DNA of 64,000 nt from Lysobacterales bacterium (GTDB taxonomy: Bacteria > Pseudomonadota > Gammaproteobacteria > Xanthomonadales > Xanthomonadaceae), in the NCBI GenBank assembly GCA_016718605.1, contig JADKCY010000012.1, positions 18,257 through 82,256 of the forward strand. The letters are read 5' to 3'. Under the pieces are notes generated by a model. The model ran no database searches, was not told the DNA's origin, and worked only from the letters and a program-made list of their open reading frames with translations. Positions within the stretch are counted from its first letter, which is position 1; each line of letters begins with the position of its first letter. The translations under genes were made by a program, and so were the position numbers. Positions 7,369-15,884 of this stretch are shown here, in pieces.

Positions 7369-10300
7369 CCCCGTCAGCTTTTTCAACGACGCCACGATTT
7401 ACGGGGATCTGGAGACAGATCAGGCTACGACCCTATTCGAGAAGCCGATTGCCGTATCATTCGGCAGCGGGCGTCGCGACATGGACTGGGATCAGTGGAG
7501 CGGAACGCTCTACGATTTGGTGACTGCGGAGCTGTCGGAATTCAAGTTCGGCGCCAAGGACGGCTGGGCAATGACGCAGGGTTCCCTGGCCGGCGGCCAA
7601 CGGACTGCGAACAATGCTGTCGCGAACTATGTCCTGATGATCGACTGTGACACGGGTGAAACCGTCGATGCTGTGCATGAACGCATTAAACAGCTTGGGC
7701 TGTTCGCGCTCATCTGGACGACGCATTCACACTTGAAGAGCGCGACGGACATCAATGAGCAGCGTCTCACACGGTGGTGTAAGGCCAACAAAACGGCGCT
7801 GACCGCAGATAACGTCCAAGATATTGTGAAGCGCTACCTCAAGAGCGAATCCAAGATCACGGACGCACTGGCTGACACAATCACCAACGTCACGCGCGCC
7901 CACGGCGATGGTGGCGTAAAGTACGTCGCGCATCATGCGCCGATGCATCGTCTGCGCATTCTGTTCGTACTGGAGCAGCCGTTCGTCTTTGCGACGGTTC
8001 GACCGACGCAGAAAGAAGCTATCTCGGCCTGGAAGGACAAGTACGAAGCCGTCGCGGCCATGCTCGGCGTGGCGTGGGACCAGTCGTGCACGGACCCGTC
8101 ACGGCTTATGTACACGCCCCGCGTTGCTCCTGGCGCAACCGGTCAAGAGTTGCGCATCATTGTTGGTGAAGCCCTTGATCTGGAAGGGATTAAACCGGCC
8201 AGCAAAGCGGTCACGGCTATCAATCCGTTCATTGCGGCCGGACACGGCAGCGGAGAGCCGCGCCAAGATTTTGCGACAAAAAATCTCATACGATTCATCG
8301 CAAAGCACGCCAACGACTTCGAGATTGTGCAGTGGCTCGAAGCAGTCAACGCGGAGTTCGTGGGCAGTCCTGGCATGGACAAGGCCACGGTGGCGTGCCC
8401 GAACGCGGAAGCGCACTCGACGCAGTCGGCGAATGACGCGGGCTTCTATGTGGAGAACGCGTCAGCGCGCATGAATGGGTTCGCGGCGCAGTGTTCGCAC
8501 AACTCCTGCAAGACGGAAAGTGGTGGGGACCGGGCTTGGTACCTGGATAAGCTGTGCACTCAGTATGGCGTCTCTGACGCGATGGAGTTGGTGGATTGGT
8601 GTCCGAACGCGGAGGACGAAGCCGCCGCTGTAGCGGATGCCGTAGCCGCCGCAGCGCCGAGTGAAGGATCGGCTCGCGCATCAGCAGACCAAATCCGAGA
8701 AGCGCTGCAGCGGATTGCGCGCGTCGATGATCCGGTTGAGAAGGCCGACAGGCTCAGGCAGCTCTCCGAAACCAGCGCATGGACAATGACGGAGCTACGT
8801 CCGCTGTTGCGTCAGTATGAGCGCAATGATCAGGCGGACGGAGACACAACGCCGTTCGCCGGACCTCCGATCCCGGACAACATCGACGACGTGAGCGTCG
8901 TGTGGGCAAGCTGGACAAAGAACGACAAGCGCAAAGTCGTGAAGCGCCTGATCGAGCACCGTAACACGAAAGACCCGGTCGTCTATAAGCGCCCCGAGGG
9001 GACGTTTGTGTACGTGCAACGTATCCAAGACGGCATCCGCGCCTGCGAATTCAACGTCGAGGACAGCAGACGCTGGGACGCGCTGATGACGGATCTTGGC
9101 ATCAAGTTCGTCATGGTAGATGAGGATACTGGTGCAGAAGTCGAGGAAGAAAATACGCCGGGGGCGATCCTCAATTACTTGGCAGGCTCGCGTGAATGGA
9201 GCATGCCGCCGCTAGATCGCGTCGTCCGTGTTCCGATCTTCGCCGCAGACGGATCGCTGGTCATCACGCCGGGGTATTCTCGTGAAGCGGGCATCTTCTT
9301 CGACCCGCCACACGATGTGACATTCTTCGGTGTATCCGAAGTACCGAACGAAGATGAAGTAGCTGATGCAAGGAATTGCATCTACGACATTCTGCGTGAC
9401 TTCCCGTTCTCTGACCACTTTAGTGGCAGTGATCCGCTGCCTATTCGCAGTGACGAACTCGATGAAGATAACTTCCCGCTGCCGAACCTGGAACGCGGTA
9501 CGGGATCGCGGGCAAACACGATTGCAATGATCCTCCAACCGTTCATGCGGGAGATGATCGAGGGTCCGTGTCCAAATTACCACATCGATAAGCCGGAACG
9601 CGGCACTGGCGCCGGATATCTCGTTGACACGGCGTGGAGCATCTTCGAGGGCGAACCCCGTGCGCGTGTACAGACGTTGTCACACACGAACGAGGAAATC
9701 AAGAAGTCCGTGACATCTTCGCTACGTGCCGGCGCCTCTATGTTGTTTTTAGACAACATACAACATAAGGTTGAAAATGCGGACATTGCTGCCGCATTGA
9801 CGGCAGGAATGTGGACGGACCGCATCCTCGGCCAGTCTGAGAACGTGACCATCCCGATCCGCTGCACCTGGATTATGGCCGGAAATCGTATTCCTTTCTC
9901 CGAAGATATGATGCGCCGCAACGTCCCGATCTTCATGGACGCCGCTACGGCAAACCCGGCGATGGACCGTGGCAAAGGGTACTACAAGCACGACCCGCTG
10001 CACGCCGTCCTGATGGATCGCCGGTTGGCTCACGTGTGGGCATGCCACACGCTCATTCAAAACTGGATCGCCAAGGGATGCCCGCCTGGGAGCGTAGTGA
10101 TGCAGAGCTTCACGGAGTGGGCAAACGCGATCGGAGGCGTCCTTGAATGCGCTGGCATCAAAGGATTTCTATCCAACCGCGCCGAGTACCTTGCCGTACG
10201 GAATGAGGACCAGGACGCGATCGTAGAAGTAACCAGACGAGTGTGGCTGAAATACCGGGACAAGCCTGTCCGCATCACCGAGATTTTTGACGCGCTGACG

Positions 10301-10531
10301 GTTGCTGGCATGAGTGCGTTCGGAAAGAGCGACGAAACGCTGGACCCGGCGCTCGGATTGACACTCAGCGGACGAGACAAAGCCGGCGTCATTAAGGCGC
10401 TGGGCCAGCTGCTCAGCCGCGAATACACAGGCAAGACCGTGAAGATGCTGGATCCGCCGCTCGAATGTTCGTGGGAGCGTAAGCGGGACAACAAAGGCAC
10501 GGTGTACATGGTCGTAGAAAAGAAGAAATGA
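7355..10531 (+). CDS. primase-helicase (archaeo-eukaryotic-type primase domain plus D5/SF3-like ATPase)
   Basis: 1058 residues from the ATG at 7355, chosen because GGAG lies 6 bases upstream. The N-terminal third has primase-like motifs: MIDCD (Asp97/Asp99, metal-binding DxD) followed by WTTHSHLK. The C-terminal third is an ATPase of the phage primase-helicase type: a P-loop-like ERGTGAGYL near residue 747, Walker B MLFLDNIQ near 795, then IMAGNRIPFSEDMMRRN with the sensor asparagine and arginines. The P-loop lacks the usual lysine. It would unwind DNA and lay primers at the fork. RuvC and the putative iteron origin follow downstream. Overlap with the previous gene suggests coupling. Confidence 0.8.
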   Translation: MFHTDPVSFFNDATIYGDLETDQATTLFEKPIAVSFGSGRRDMDWDQWSGTLYDLVTAELSEFKFGAKDGWAMTQGSLAGGQRTANNAVANYVLMIDCDTGETVDAVHERIKQLGLFALIWTTHSHLKSATDINEQRLTRWCKANKTALTADNVQDIVKRYLKSESKITDALADTITNVTRAHGDGGVKYVAHHAPMHRLRILFVLEQPFVFATVRPTQKEAISAWKDKYEAVAAMLGVAWDQSCTDPSRLMYTPRVAPGATGQELRIIVGEALDLEGIKPASKAVTAINPFIAAGHGSGEPRQDFATKNLIRFIAKHANDFEIVQWLEAVNAEFVGSPGMDKATVACPNAEAHSTQSANDAGFYVENASARMNGFAAQCSHNSCKTESGGDRAWYLDKLCTQYGVSDAMELVDWCPNAEDEAAAVADAVAAAAPSEGSARASADQIREALQRIARVDDPVEKADRLRQLSETSAWTMTELRPLLRQYERNDQADGDTTPFAGPPIPDNIDDVSVVWASWTKNDKRKVVKRLIEHRNTKDPVVYKRPEGTFVYVQRIQDGIRACEFNVEDSRRWDALMTDLGIKFVMVDEDTGAEVEEENTPGAILNYLAGSREWSMPPLDRVVRVPIFAADGSLVITPGYSREAGIFFDPPHDVTFFGVSEVPNEDEVADARNCIYDILRDFPFSDHFSGSDPLPIRSDELDEDNFPLPNLERGTGSRANTIAMILQPFMREMIEGPCPNYHIDKPERGTGAGYLVDTAWSIFEGEPRARVQTLSHTNEEIKKSVTSSLRAGASMLFLDNIQHKVENADIAAALTAGMWTDRILGQSENVTIPIRCTWIMAGNRIPFSEDMMRRNVPIFMDAATANPAMDRGKGYYKHDPLHAVLMDRRLAHVWACHTLIQNWIAKGCPPGSVVMQSFTEWANAIGGVLECAGIKGFLSNRAEYLAVRNEDQDAIVEVTRRVWLKYRDKPVRITEIFDALTVAGMSAFGKSDETLDPALGLTLSGRDKAGVIKALGQLLSREYTGKTVKMLDPPLECSWERKRDNKGTVYMVVEKKK

Positions 10532-10597
10532 CATGCCGGCCTTATGGGGATCCGCTGGAAACCGCGGCGGCCGCGCCCGGGGCGGGGGGGGGCGAAC

Positions 10598-10762
10598 GTG
10601 GACACTGGAAACGCCCTGCTCGACACGTATTTTCGCAGCGAATTCAGCGCCTACACTGGTCAATGGATCCACAAGCATCCTGAATTAGACAAAGTAAAGG
10701 ACCGATACGAGAAATTCTATAAGGGTAGAAATTTACCAAGTAATTGGGATTCCATTGCATGA
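10598..10762 (+). CDS. hypothetical protein, 54 aa
   Basis: GTG start chosen because the upstream part of the same frame is an extremely GC-rich tract (10560-10597, including a run of G) that encodes only Arg/Gly/Pro and looks non-coding. The body (LLDTYFRSEFSAYTGQWI, then HPELDKVKDRYEKFYKG) looks like a real small helical protein. The G-rich run may serve as a poor ribosome binding site. A WCAGYGCRCTGT-type motif directly follows the stop. Confidence 0.5.
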   Translation: MDTGNALLDTYFRSEFSAYTGQWIHKHPELDKVKDRYEKFYKGRNLPSNWDSIA

Positions 10763-10824
10763 GCAGTGCGCTGTTGCTATTCATTGATGCATGAGATCTG
10801 AACAACACAATTGAGGAGATAGAG

Positions 10825-11064
10825 ATGACACTCTCGGTGGTACACGCAACAGCCCCGATCAAAGAAATCCGCGTCACCGGCGGCGTGCGCCGCGATGACG
10901 GCATGCTTCTCGATACCTTCACCGAAACCAGCTTCCGCGTCGTCGTCAGAGACACGCTGCCCAACGGGCGATCTGTCGAGGCCATCATGGTGATGGCGTG
11001 GGATGACATGGAGAAGATGGCTGACCACCTCCGGACAATCCGCGCCAGCGTGCGTTCGGACTAA
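10825..11064 (+). CDS. hypothetical protein, 79 aa
   Basis: Strong GAGGAG site 8 bases before the ATG. A small alpha/beta protein with alternating beta-strand-like stretches (SFRVVVRDTLPNGRSVEAIMVM) and a C-terminal helix. No recognised domain. Another copy of the CRCTGT motif begins one base after the stop. Confidence 0.7.
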   Translation: MTLSVVHATAPIKEIRVTGGVRRDDGMLLDTFTETSFRVVVRDTLPNGRSVEAIMVMAWDDMEKMADHLRTIRASVRSD

Positions 11065-11187
11065 CCGGTGCGCTGTAGACCATCATCAACAACTCGACAC
11101 AAGGGAGATGAACCATGGACTAGGTGCATACGCGTCCATACGCGCGCATAAGTCCGCCTAGACCTGAAACAAGTGAGGGCAAGAATC

Positions 11188-11436
11188 ATGCCAAGTAACG
11201 GAGGGCCTGCCTTCCCGGTGCTGTACAGCACGGACGCGCATGATGCAGATGACGCGCCGTGCAACGTGACTATGGCAAATGAGGGCATGTCCCTCCGTGA
11301 TTGGTTTGCCGGGCAGGTTCTGGTGGCCGTCGCGGGGAGAGCTGACAGCATGCGAAGCGTTGAAGGCGTAGCCCGAATTGCATATGCCATCGCTGACGAG
11401 ATGCTAAAGATGCGGAACGAGCAACAGAGTAACTGA
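11188..11436 (+). CDS. conserved phage hypothetical protein, 82 aa
   Basis: ATG with GAGGG upstream. The pattern GGPAFPV near the start, MSLRDWFAGQVLV in the middle and VARIAYAIADEMLKMR at the end is the layout of a small protein found in many phages of Gram-negative hosts, usually described only as hypothetical. No biochemical role is known to me. It lies 18 bases upstream of the nucleotidyltransferase-like gene. Confidence 0.75.
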   Translation: MPSNGGPAFPVLYSTDAHDADDAPCNVTMANEGMSLRDWFAGQVLVAVAGRADSMRSVEGVARIAYAIADEMLKMRNEQQSN

Positions 11437-11454
11437 CGCGGAGTGACTGACACC

Positions 11455-11763
11455 ATGTGGACACAACAAGAAGCAATCCAGCTCGCCAGAAAAGTCGAGG
11501 AAGTGTGTCCGGCGTGTGGGTGTCACGTCGCGCTGACCGGTGGGACGCTGTATAAGGACGGCCCCAGGAAGGACTGCGACCTCCTGTTCTACAGGATCAG
11601 GCAGGAGCCACACATCCGCGAGCATGAACTGTCTATGGCGCTGCGGAGGATCGGGATCGTGATCGGTGACACGTACGGATGGGTGACGAAGGCGACGTAC
11701 GAAGGCAAGAGTGTGGATCTGTTTTTCCCTGACAGGGATGACTCCGAAGGATACGGGCTCTAA
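11455..11763 (+). CDS. nucleotidyltransferase-fold-like protein
   Basis: 102 residues from the ATG at 11455; a GTG 12 bases upstream is an alternative. The segment HVALTGGTLYKDGPRKDCDLLFY resembles the MNT-type nucleotidyltransferase core, in which a GG loop precedes an acidic D-x-D/L strand. The C-terminal VDLFFPDRDD could supply the third acidic residue. A CPACGC pair near the N-terminus might bind metal. Substrate unknown. It is the last gene before the non-coding origin-like region. Confidence 0.6.
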   Translation: MWTQQEAIQLARKVEEVCPACGCHVALTGGTLYKDGPRKDCDLLFYRIRQEPHIREHELSMALRRIGIVIGDTYGWVTKATYEGKSVDLFFPDRDDSEGYGL

Positions 11764-11770
11764 TTTTTCG

Positions 11771-11801
11771 TTGACTTTGACAGTGCGCTGTGTCATAGAT
11801 T
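11771..11801 (+). promoter_or_regulatory. possible promoter with an embedded ACAGTGCGCTGT motif
   Basis: TTGACT at 11771-11776 is followed by the motif at 11780-11791 in the spacer and by CATAGA/TAGATT as a weak -10. A motif placed between the two promoter boxes would suit a repressor. No gene follows for about 1.6 kb on this strand. Confidence 0.35.
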
Positions 11802-11841
11802 AGGTCTTGCGTGTTTGGGCTGATGCCCGAGCGTAAGAGGG

Positions 11842-11859
11842 TAAGGTCGGACGACCTTA
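11842..11859. repeat. 18 bp palindrome
   Basis: TAAGGTCG and CGACCTTA are exact complements separated by only GA. With so short a loop it suits a dimeric protein better than an RNA hairpin. Confidence 0.5.
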
Positions 11860-11899
11860 TACAGTATATACACTGAGCAGGGCTAAAGGCGATTTAGGT

Positions 11900-12082
11900 G
11901 AGTGTGTCGCGGATCACTGTCCGCACCACCAACGGGTAATCCTCTGCGGAAATGCGAGCTAAGCGCGCCCCGCAGGGAAGGCGGTACCAAATAAACCGTA
12001 CGATGAAGATGGCTGATGCCGTCATATTGAGGTAGGCGACTAGGCGGAGTGCGTCGCGGATCCAAATGTCCGCACCACCAAC
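11900..12082. repeat. imperfect direct repeat, two copies, each with a small hairpin
   Basis: Copies at about 11900-11933 and 12046-12082 share GTCGCGGATC and TGTCCGCACCACCAAC. Within each, GCGGA and TCCGC form a 5 bp stem. The preceding 20 bases are also similar, so the repeat unit is about 55 bases. Confidence 0.55.
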
Positions 12083-12270
12083 ATGAACGTGAGTGGAAAA
12101 ATCAGCGGAGCGGCTCGCATCTGGATGTGCGGCAAGCGACGACTGAGAGAGACGAAGAAGCCCGGGGGCTCCCGTCAGAATAAAATACCCAAGGTCGCAC
12201 CTACAATTCAAGGTGGCGGCCTATAAACATGTGTGCAACACGTCACTCCGACGAAGATGCCGAGCTGGCG

Positions 12271-12610
12271 GTGGCAATGTTGTGACGGCGAAGTGGCAAT
12301 GTTTAGACCAACATTGACACCGAATTAGTGAGCTAAAACAAAGGGTTGGAGCGAAAGTGGCAATGGTGGCAATGTTTTGGCCACCCTGCCGGAGAAAAAG
12401 TAGGTGACGATTTTTTTGGGCTGACTTAGGTCAGTCTGACGTAGATCAGGTCAAAAAAATTTGGGTTGCGCTCACGCGTAGTAACTGACCTCAAACATTG
12501 CCACCATTGCCACTTTTTCTGTAAGTACCTGTTTTTACTACATAATTTGGTGTCAATGTAGGTTCAAACATTGCCACTACATTGCCACTACATTGCCACT
12601 ACCTTGCAAC
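12271..12610. repeat. GTGGCAATG iteron array, candidate replication origin
   Basis: Four direct copies of GTGGCAATG start at 12271, 12293, 12357 and 12366; five inverted copies (CATTGCCAC) start at 12496, 12505, 12569, 12580 and 12591. One-mismatch copies lie at 12312 and 12550. The tandem pair at 12357-12374 is the exact reverse complement of the pair at 12496-12513, so the array is symmetric about 12435. The centre holds T-rich and A-rich runs and several TGAC/GTCA half-sites. Iterons beside AT-rich DNA are typical of origins bound by a replication initiator; no initiator has been tied to it here. Confidence 0.65.
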
Positions 12611-12733
12611 TGAGGAAAGGTATACAGAGAGTATTACGCAAGGGAGAGAGAAAGAAGAAAAATATAGTAAGATACTACTTATTCTTAGAAATATATTCCT
12701 CTACTACAGGGGGACGCCAGATTTAGGTGATTT

Positions 12734-13249
12734 TCATGCCACGTGGAACAAGACTCCGTAAGTCGCGATCAATGCGGCCTCGCAGTCATCCACGGAAGCA
12801 AATCTCGTTGAGGGGTAGAGGGCCTCGCACTTCCGACGGCTCGTCTTCTTGTCAGAGGTGACCCCCAGGCGGCTTTTCCATGTTGCCGGGGGGATGGGTA
12901 CCACCTTGAGCCCCAAGACCTCCAGGACAGCGTCTATGCGCCCCTTGGAGTTACCGAAAGAGAAGGCGGTCATCGGTGTGTCGTCTGGCATCGAGAACAC
13001 GTTCTCGTGGAACACAGTGACATCATGCCCAGCACAGCGCACTGACAAGATCTCATGCAGCTTTGCAGCGTCGATGAATCTCATAGTCCTGGCGGATCGC
13101 TTCTCGCTGCGGACAGGTAGTCTGACGACCTCTATGCCGGTCGGTGTGAGGAAGGCCATTGAACCGTTGATGCCGGGGTCGATGCCCACTGCCATTTTCG
13201 GGTTGGTTGTGTTTTTCATGGTGGGGGTGACGCTGCTTGAGGTTTTCAT
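12734..13249 (-). CDS. ruvC: RuvC-like Holliday junction resolvase
   Basis: 171 residues. The N-terminal strand VGIDPGINGSMAF carries the first catalytic aspartate (Asp24); a glutamate in VFHENVF and the C-terminal SVDDCEAALIATYG with paired Asp supply the rest of the RNase H-like active site. A basic KSRLGVTSDKKTSRRK segment precedes it. RuvC enzymes cut four-way junctions; in phages this resolves replicating concatemers before packaging, which suits its place next to terS and terL and beside the iteron array. No ribosome binding site is visible before any of the three possible Met starts, so the true start may be nearer to residue 19. Confidence 0.85.
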   Translation of the reverse strand: MKTSSSVTPTMKNTTNPKMAVGIDPGINGSMAFLTPTGIEVVRLPVRSEKRSARTMRFIDAAKLHEILSVRCAGHDVTVFHENVFSMPDDTPMTAFSFGNSKGRIDAVLEVLGLKVVPIPPATWKSRLGVTSDKKTSRRKCEALYPSTRFASVDDCEAALIATYGVLFHVA

Positions 13250-13272
13250 GGGGTGCGCTTGTTTTTCAGGAT

Positions 13273-13384
13273 TCAGTGCGCTGTCGGGGCGCGTTCAGTG
13301 GCTGTCTGGACGTGTTCAGTGGCTGTCGGCTCTGCTCGTCTTTTCAGTGCGCTGTCGGCTCTGCTCGTCTTTTCAGTGCGCTGT
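13273..13384. repeat. tandem TCAGTGCGCTGT copies upstream of terS
   Basis: Exact copies at 13273-13284, 13344-13355 and 13373-13384, with two shortened copies (TCAGTGGCTGT) near 13295 and 13316. The last two sit in a 29 bp tandem unit that also contains CGGCTCTGCTCGTC. The final copy ends 1 base before the -35 box of the terS promoter, so the cluster could act as an operator for packaging genes. Confidence 0.7.
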
Positions 13385-13385
13385 G

Positions 13386-13414
13386 TTGACACATTACAAA
13401 AATTAGGTTAACAA
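13386..13414 (+). promoter_or_regulatory. sigma-70 promoter for terS-terL
   Basis: TTGACA and TAACAA with 17-base spacing, 26 bases upstream of the terS ATG, immediately after the motif cluster. A TGGTTAA heptamer (13421) follows. Confidence 0.6.
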
Positions 13415-13439
13415 CACAAATGGTTAAAAGGATCAACCC

Positions 13440-13904
13440 ATGCCGCTATTGAAGAATCCCAAGCACGAAGCTTTTGCGCAGGCGCTTGCTCGTGGTGCCG
13501 GTAACGTAGAAGCACACACCGCTGCCGGCTATAAACCGGATGCCTCGGCAGCGTCTACGCTATCGAATCGGTCGAGCATCGTGACGCGTGTTGAAGAAAT
13601 TCGCAAAGAGTTGACTTCTGGTTCTATCGTGCGTGTGGGTGACACGTTTCATCCCGATGACGTTACGACAGAATGGCTCATCACTGAGTTCTATAAACAG
13701 GTCGTCATCGGACGCGATGTTGGCGACATGCAGTCATCAAATAAGGCGTTGGAGATAATCGGTAAGCTTGCCGGCCTAATTGAGCGCCCACGAACAGGAA
13801 GACCTCCGCGTGAACCCCTACAGCAACTATCCGCTCTCCGACGTGAAGCGAAAGACATACAGGAGACTGTTGGGCTCCTTGAACAAATCGATCACGACGC
13901 TTGA
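13440..13904 (+). CDS. terS: terminase small subunit
   Basis: 154 residues, ATG preceded by AAGGA. The N-terminal part (NPKHEAFAQALARG followed by AHTAAGYKPD) is the helix-turn-helix-like DNA-recognition region of small terminases of the Terminase_2 kind; the middle has the oligomerisation helices and the tail is polar and arginine-rich. Small terminases select phage DNA and stimulate the large subunit. The 3' end overlaps the large-subunit gene by 95 bases in another frame, which is longer than usual and implies coupled translation. Confidence 0.82.
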   Translation: MPLLKNPKHEAFAQALARGAGNVEAHTAAGYKPDASAASTLSNRSSIVTRVEEIRKELTSGSIVRVGDTFHPDDVTTEWLITEFYKQVVIGRDVGDMQSSNKALEIIGKLAGLIERPRTGRPPREPLQQLSALRREAKDIQETVGLLEQIDHDA

Positions 13905-15846
13905 CACGTCACTTCGACGTGGAATAGCGTTGTCTGATCAGCAGGCGCGGATATTCACTGAGTTGACGCAGACGACTGATCCTGAGCGTCAGTACGCCGC
14001 GTTGAGTGAGATGCATGATCAAAAAGAGCGGGAGTACCTTGCGCGGCTGAAAGAGGCCGCCCCGAACAGCCTGTCATGCTTTACTGAATACATGACGCCG
14101 GAGGAGCCCCCCGCCGAGCACCATGATGTCATGTGTGACTATCTGGAGCAGATTGAGCGCCGTGACTTGATGCGCGCAACTTTCAGTATGCCCCCTGGCC
14201 ATGCTAAGGGCTGTGCACTGACGACTTTACTACCCTCGCCGTCTGGCTATCCAGATGGGGGATGTCTCTGTTGGTGACATGATCTTCGGGACCGATGGTA
14301 AGCCGACACGCGTCATCGCGAAGTCTGAGGTATTCCACAAGCCGTGTTACCGCGCCATCACATCGGACGGCGAAGAAATCGTCGTGTCAGATGATCATCT
14401 TTGGCGTCTACAATGGTCGGGGTGTGGTAGCGTTTCAACCGGGTTTGGCGGGTGGTGGGGGGCGGGGGGGGGCGCCAGCCCCCCCCCAAAAGGGGGCGTT
14501 ATTGCTTTGAGCCCACTGAGTGGTGCCGACGCGGCCGCTGTGGAGCGCCACACCACGGGTCACACGTGACGCACAATACCAAGTTCTGTTCGCGCTATTT
14601 CGTTGCGTGGTACCTCGGCAAGAACCCCAAGCATCGTTATTTGCAGGGGGGACACTCTCAGGATTTTTGTGAGAAAGAGTTTGGTGCGCCTGTTCGGTCG
14701 ATTATTCAAGACCCCAGGTATACGGAGGTTTTTAGTGGCACGACGCTGAATTCACGTTCAACGGCGTCCAGCAACTGGAGACTCGATAATAAAAAAGGGG
14801 GCTATGTCACCAAGGGTGTTGGACAGGCTCTCGCTGGCTATCGTGGGCACTGCGGTGGCGGTGACGATCTCATCGGATCTAAGGAGCAGGCTGATAGCGC
14901 AATTGTACGCGAGAAGGTGTGGAAGTGGCTTTGGGCCGATTTCCGTACGCGCTTTCTGCCACACTCTCCTATCTTTTTGATTGCCACGCGCTGGCATGAG
15001 GATGATCCCATTGGTCGTATCGAAAGATACAACAAGGAGGGGAAAGGTATTCCTTGGGAGATCATCAACTTCAACGGCGTGATCGAGAATGAGGCGGAAG
15101 CGGCGATCGATCCTCTTGGTAGGGATATCGGCGAGCCGTTGTGGCCGTCGTTCTACACGTATGACATGTTGATGGAGTTGAAAGATACTCTCGATGCTCG
15201 CGACTGGAACGCCCTGTACAAGGGAAAACCGACCGACGATGCTGGCGGCGCGTGCAAGGGTGGTTGGTTCCAGCGGTATGAGGCGCTACCGAAAGATGAA
15301 TTCACTGACGGAGGGAACCTGCTCAAAAAGAATAGGCGGCGGGTTGTCGTCAGTGTTGATACGGCGAATAAAACTACAGCGCGCTCGAAGTACACTGCCA
15401 TCGGCGTCTGGATTGAGGACATGAATCATCGTCACTACCTCGCCGAGGTCGTGCGTAAGAAGGTTGAGTTCAATCAGCTGATCACTGAAATTGAGGGGGC
15501 AGCTACGCGGTGGAACGCTTCGGCCATCCTGGTTGAAGACAAAGGCTCAGGAACGCAGTACATTCAGGCCCGCCAAGGGCAGGCTCCGGCGCCCATCATT
15601 GCTATTGCGCCGGGGGCGGCTGACAAGGAGTTTCGTTTTGATGGTATCTTGCCGATGATTGAATCGGGGCAGGTGTATCTGCCGGTTCGTGCGCGGTGGC
15701 TTCCTGAGTATGAGGCGGAAGTAGTTGCGTTTCCGAACGGAACTTACTCAGACCAGATCGACATGACTTCGCAGTATTTGAAGTGGGCGCGCGTTGGTCG
15801 GCAGTACGGTACCAAGAAAATGAAGGGCGCGGGTCGCCCAACATAA
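13810..15846 (+). CDS. terL: terminase large subunit, interrupted at Walker A by a degenerate intein
   Basis: GTG start at 13810 after AGGAAG. The N-terminal part runs to FSMPPGHAKG at 14211, where the Walker A loop is cut by an intein-like insert (14212-14577). The reading frame resumes with TKFCSRYFVAWYLGKNPK, so the joined loop would be PPGHAKGTKFCSRYF, a normal terminase P-loop region. The ATPase core continues with GGGDDLIGSK (Walker B type) and IATRWHEDDPIGR (coupling motif). The nuclease domain has SVDTANKTT, LVEDKGSGTQ and DQIDMTSQYLKW with its acidic residues. Both flanks are in the same frame, but the insert carries a stop in that frame, so a functional protein requires correction or splicing. 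Confidence 0.85.
14212..14577 (+). mobile_element. degenerate mini-intein in terL
   Basis: Begins with Cys directly after GHAKG and ends with His-Asn before Thr, the chemistry required at intein borders. Block A (CALTTLLPSPSGY), a second stretch (MGDVSVGDMIFGTDGKPTRV) and block B (TSDGEEIVVSDDHLW, with the conserved His) are recognisable. These lie in two frames: a shift occurs near 14253, and a second somewhere in the GC homopolymer region 14450-14495, restoring the flank frame (366 bases in all). There is no endonuclease and no clear block F. It is either a decayed intein or an assembly scar. Confidence 0.7.
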
Positions 15847-15884
15847 CGGTGGACCCATACGGATTTTTGTGACGGGGGGAGTAT

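Larger units (their letters stand above)
11764..12733. other. 970 bp non-coding region with origin-like features
   Basis: No convincing gene on either strand. It holds, in order, a possible promoter with an embedded ACAGTGCGCTGT palindrome, an 18 bp palindrome, two imperfect repeats each with a small hairpin, inverted arrays of a GTGGCAATG iteron, and an AT-rich tail (12640-12700). Together these suggest a replication origin or control region between the replication and packaging genes. Confidence 0.55.

Noticed and set aside
11894..12211. 105-residue minus-strand open frame in the non-coding region
   Set aside because: Covers the repeated hairpins, has no ribosome binding site and no protein-like pattern.
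12271..12610. CRISPR array
   Set aside because: Repeat units are only 9 bp, occur in both orientations and have irregular spacing; no cas genes.
14452..15846. Separate gene starting at 14452
   Set aside because: The first 42 codons are G/C-run translation and intein tail; the protein is the C-terminal part of terL.
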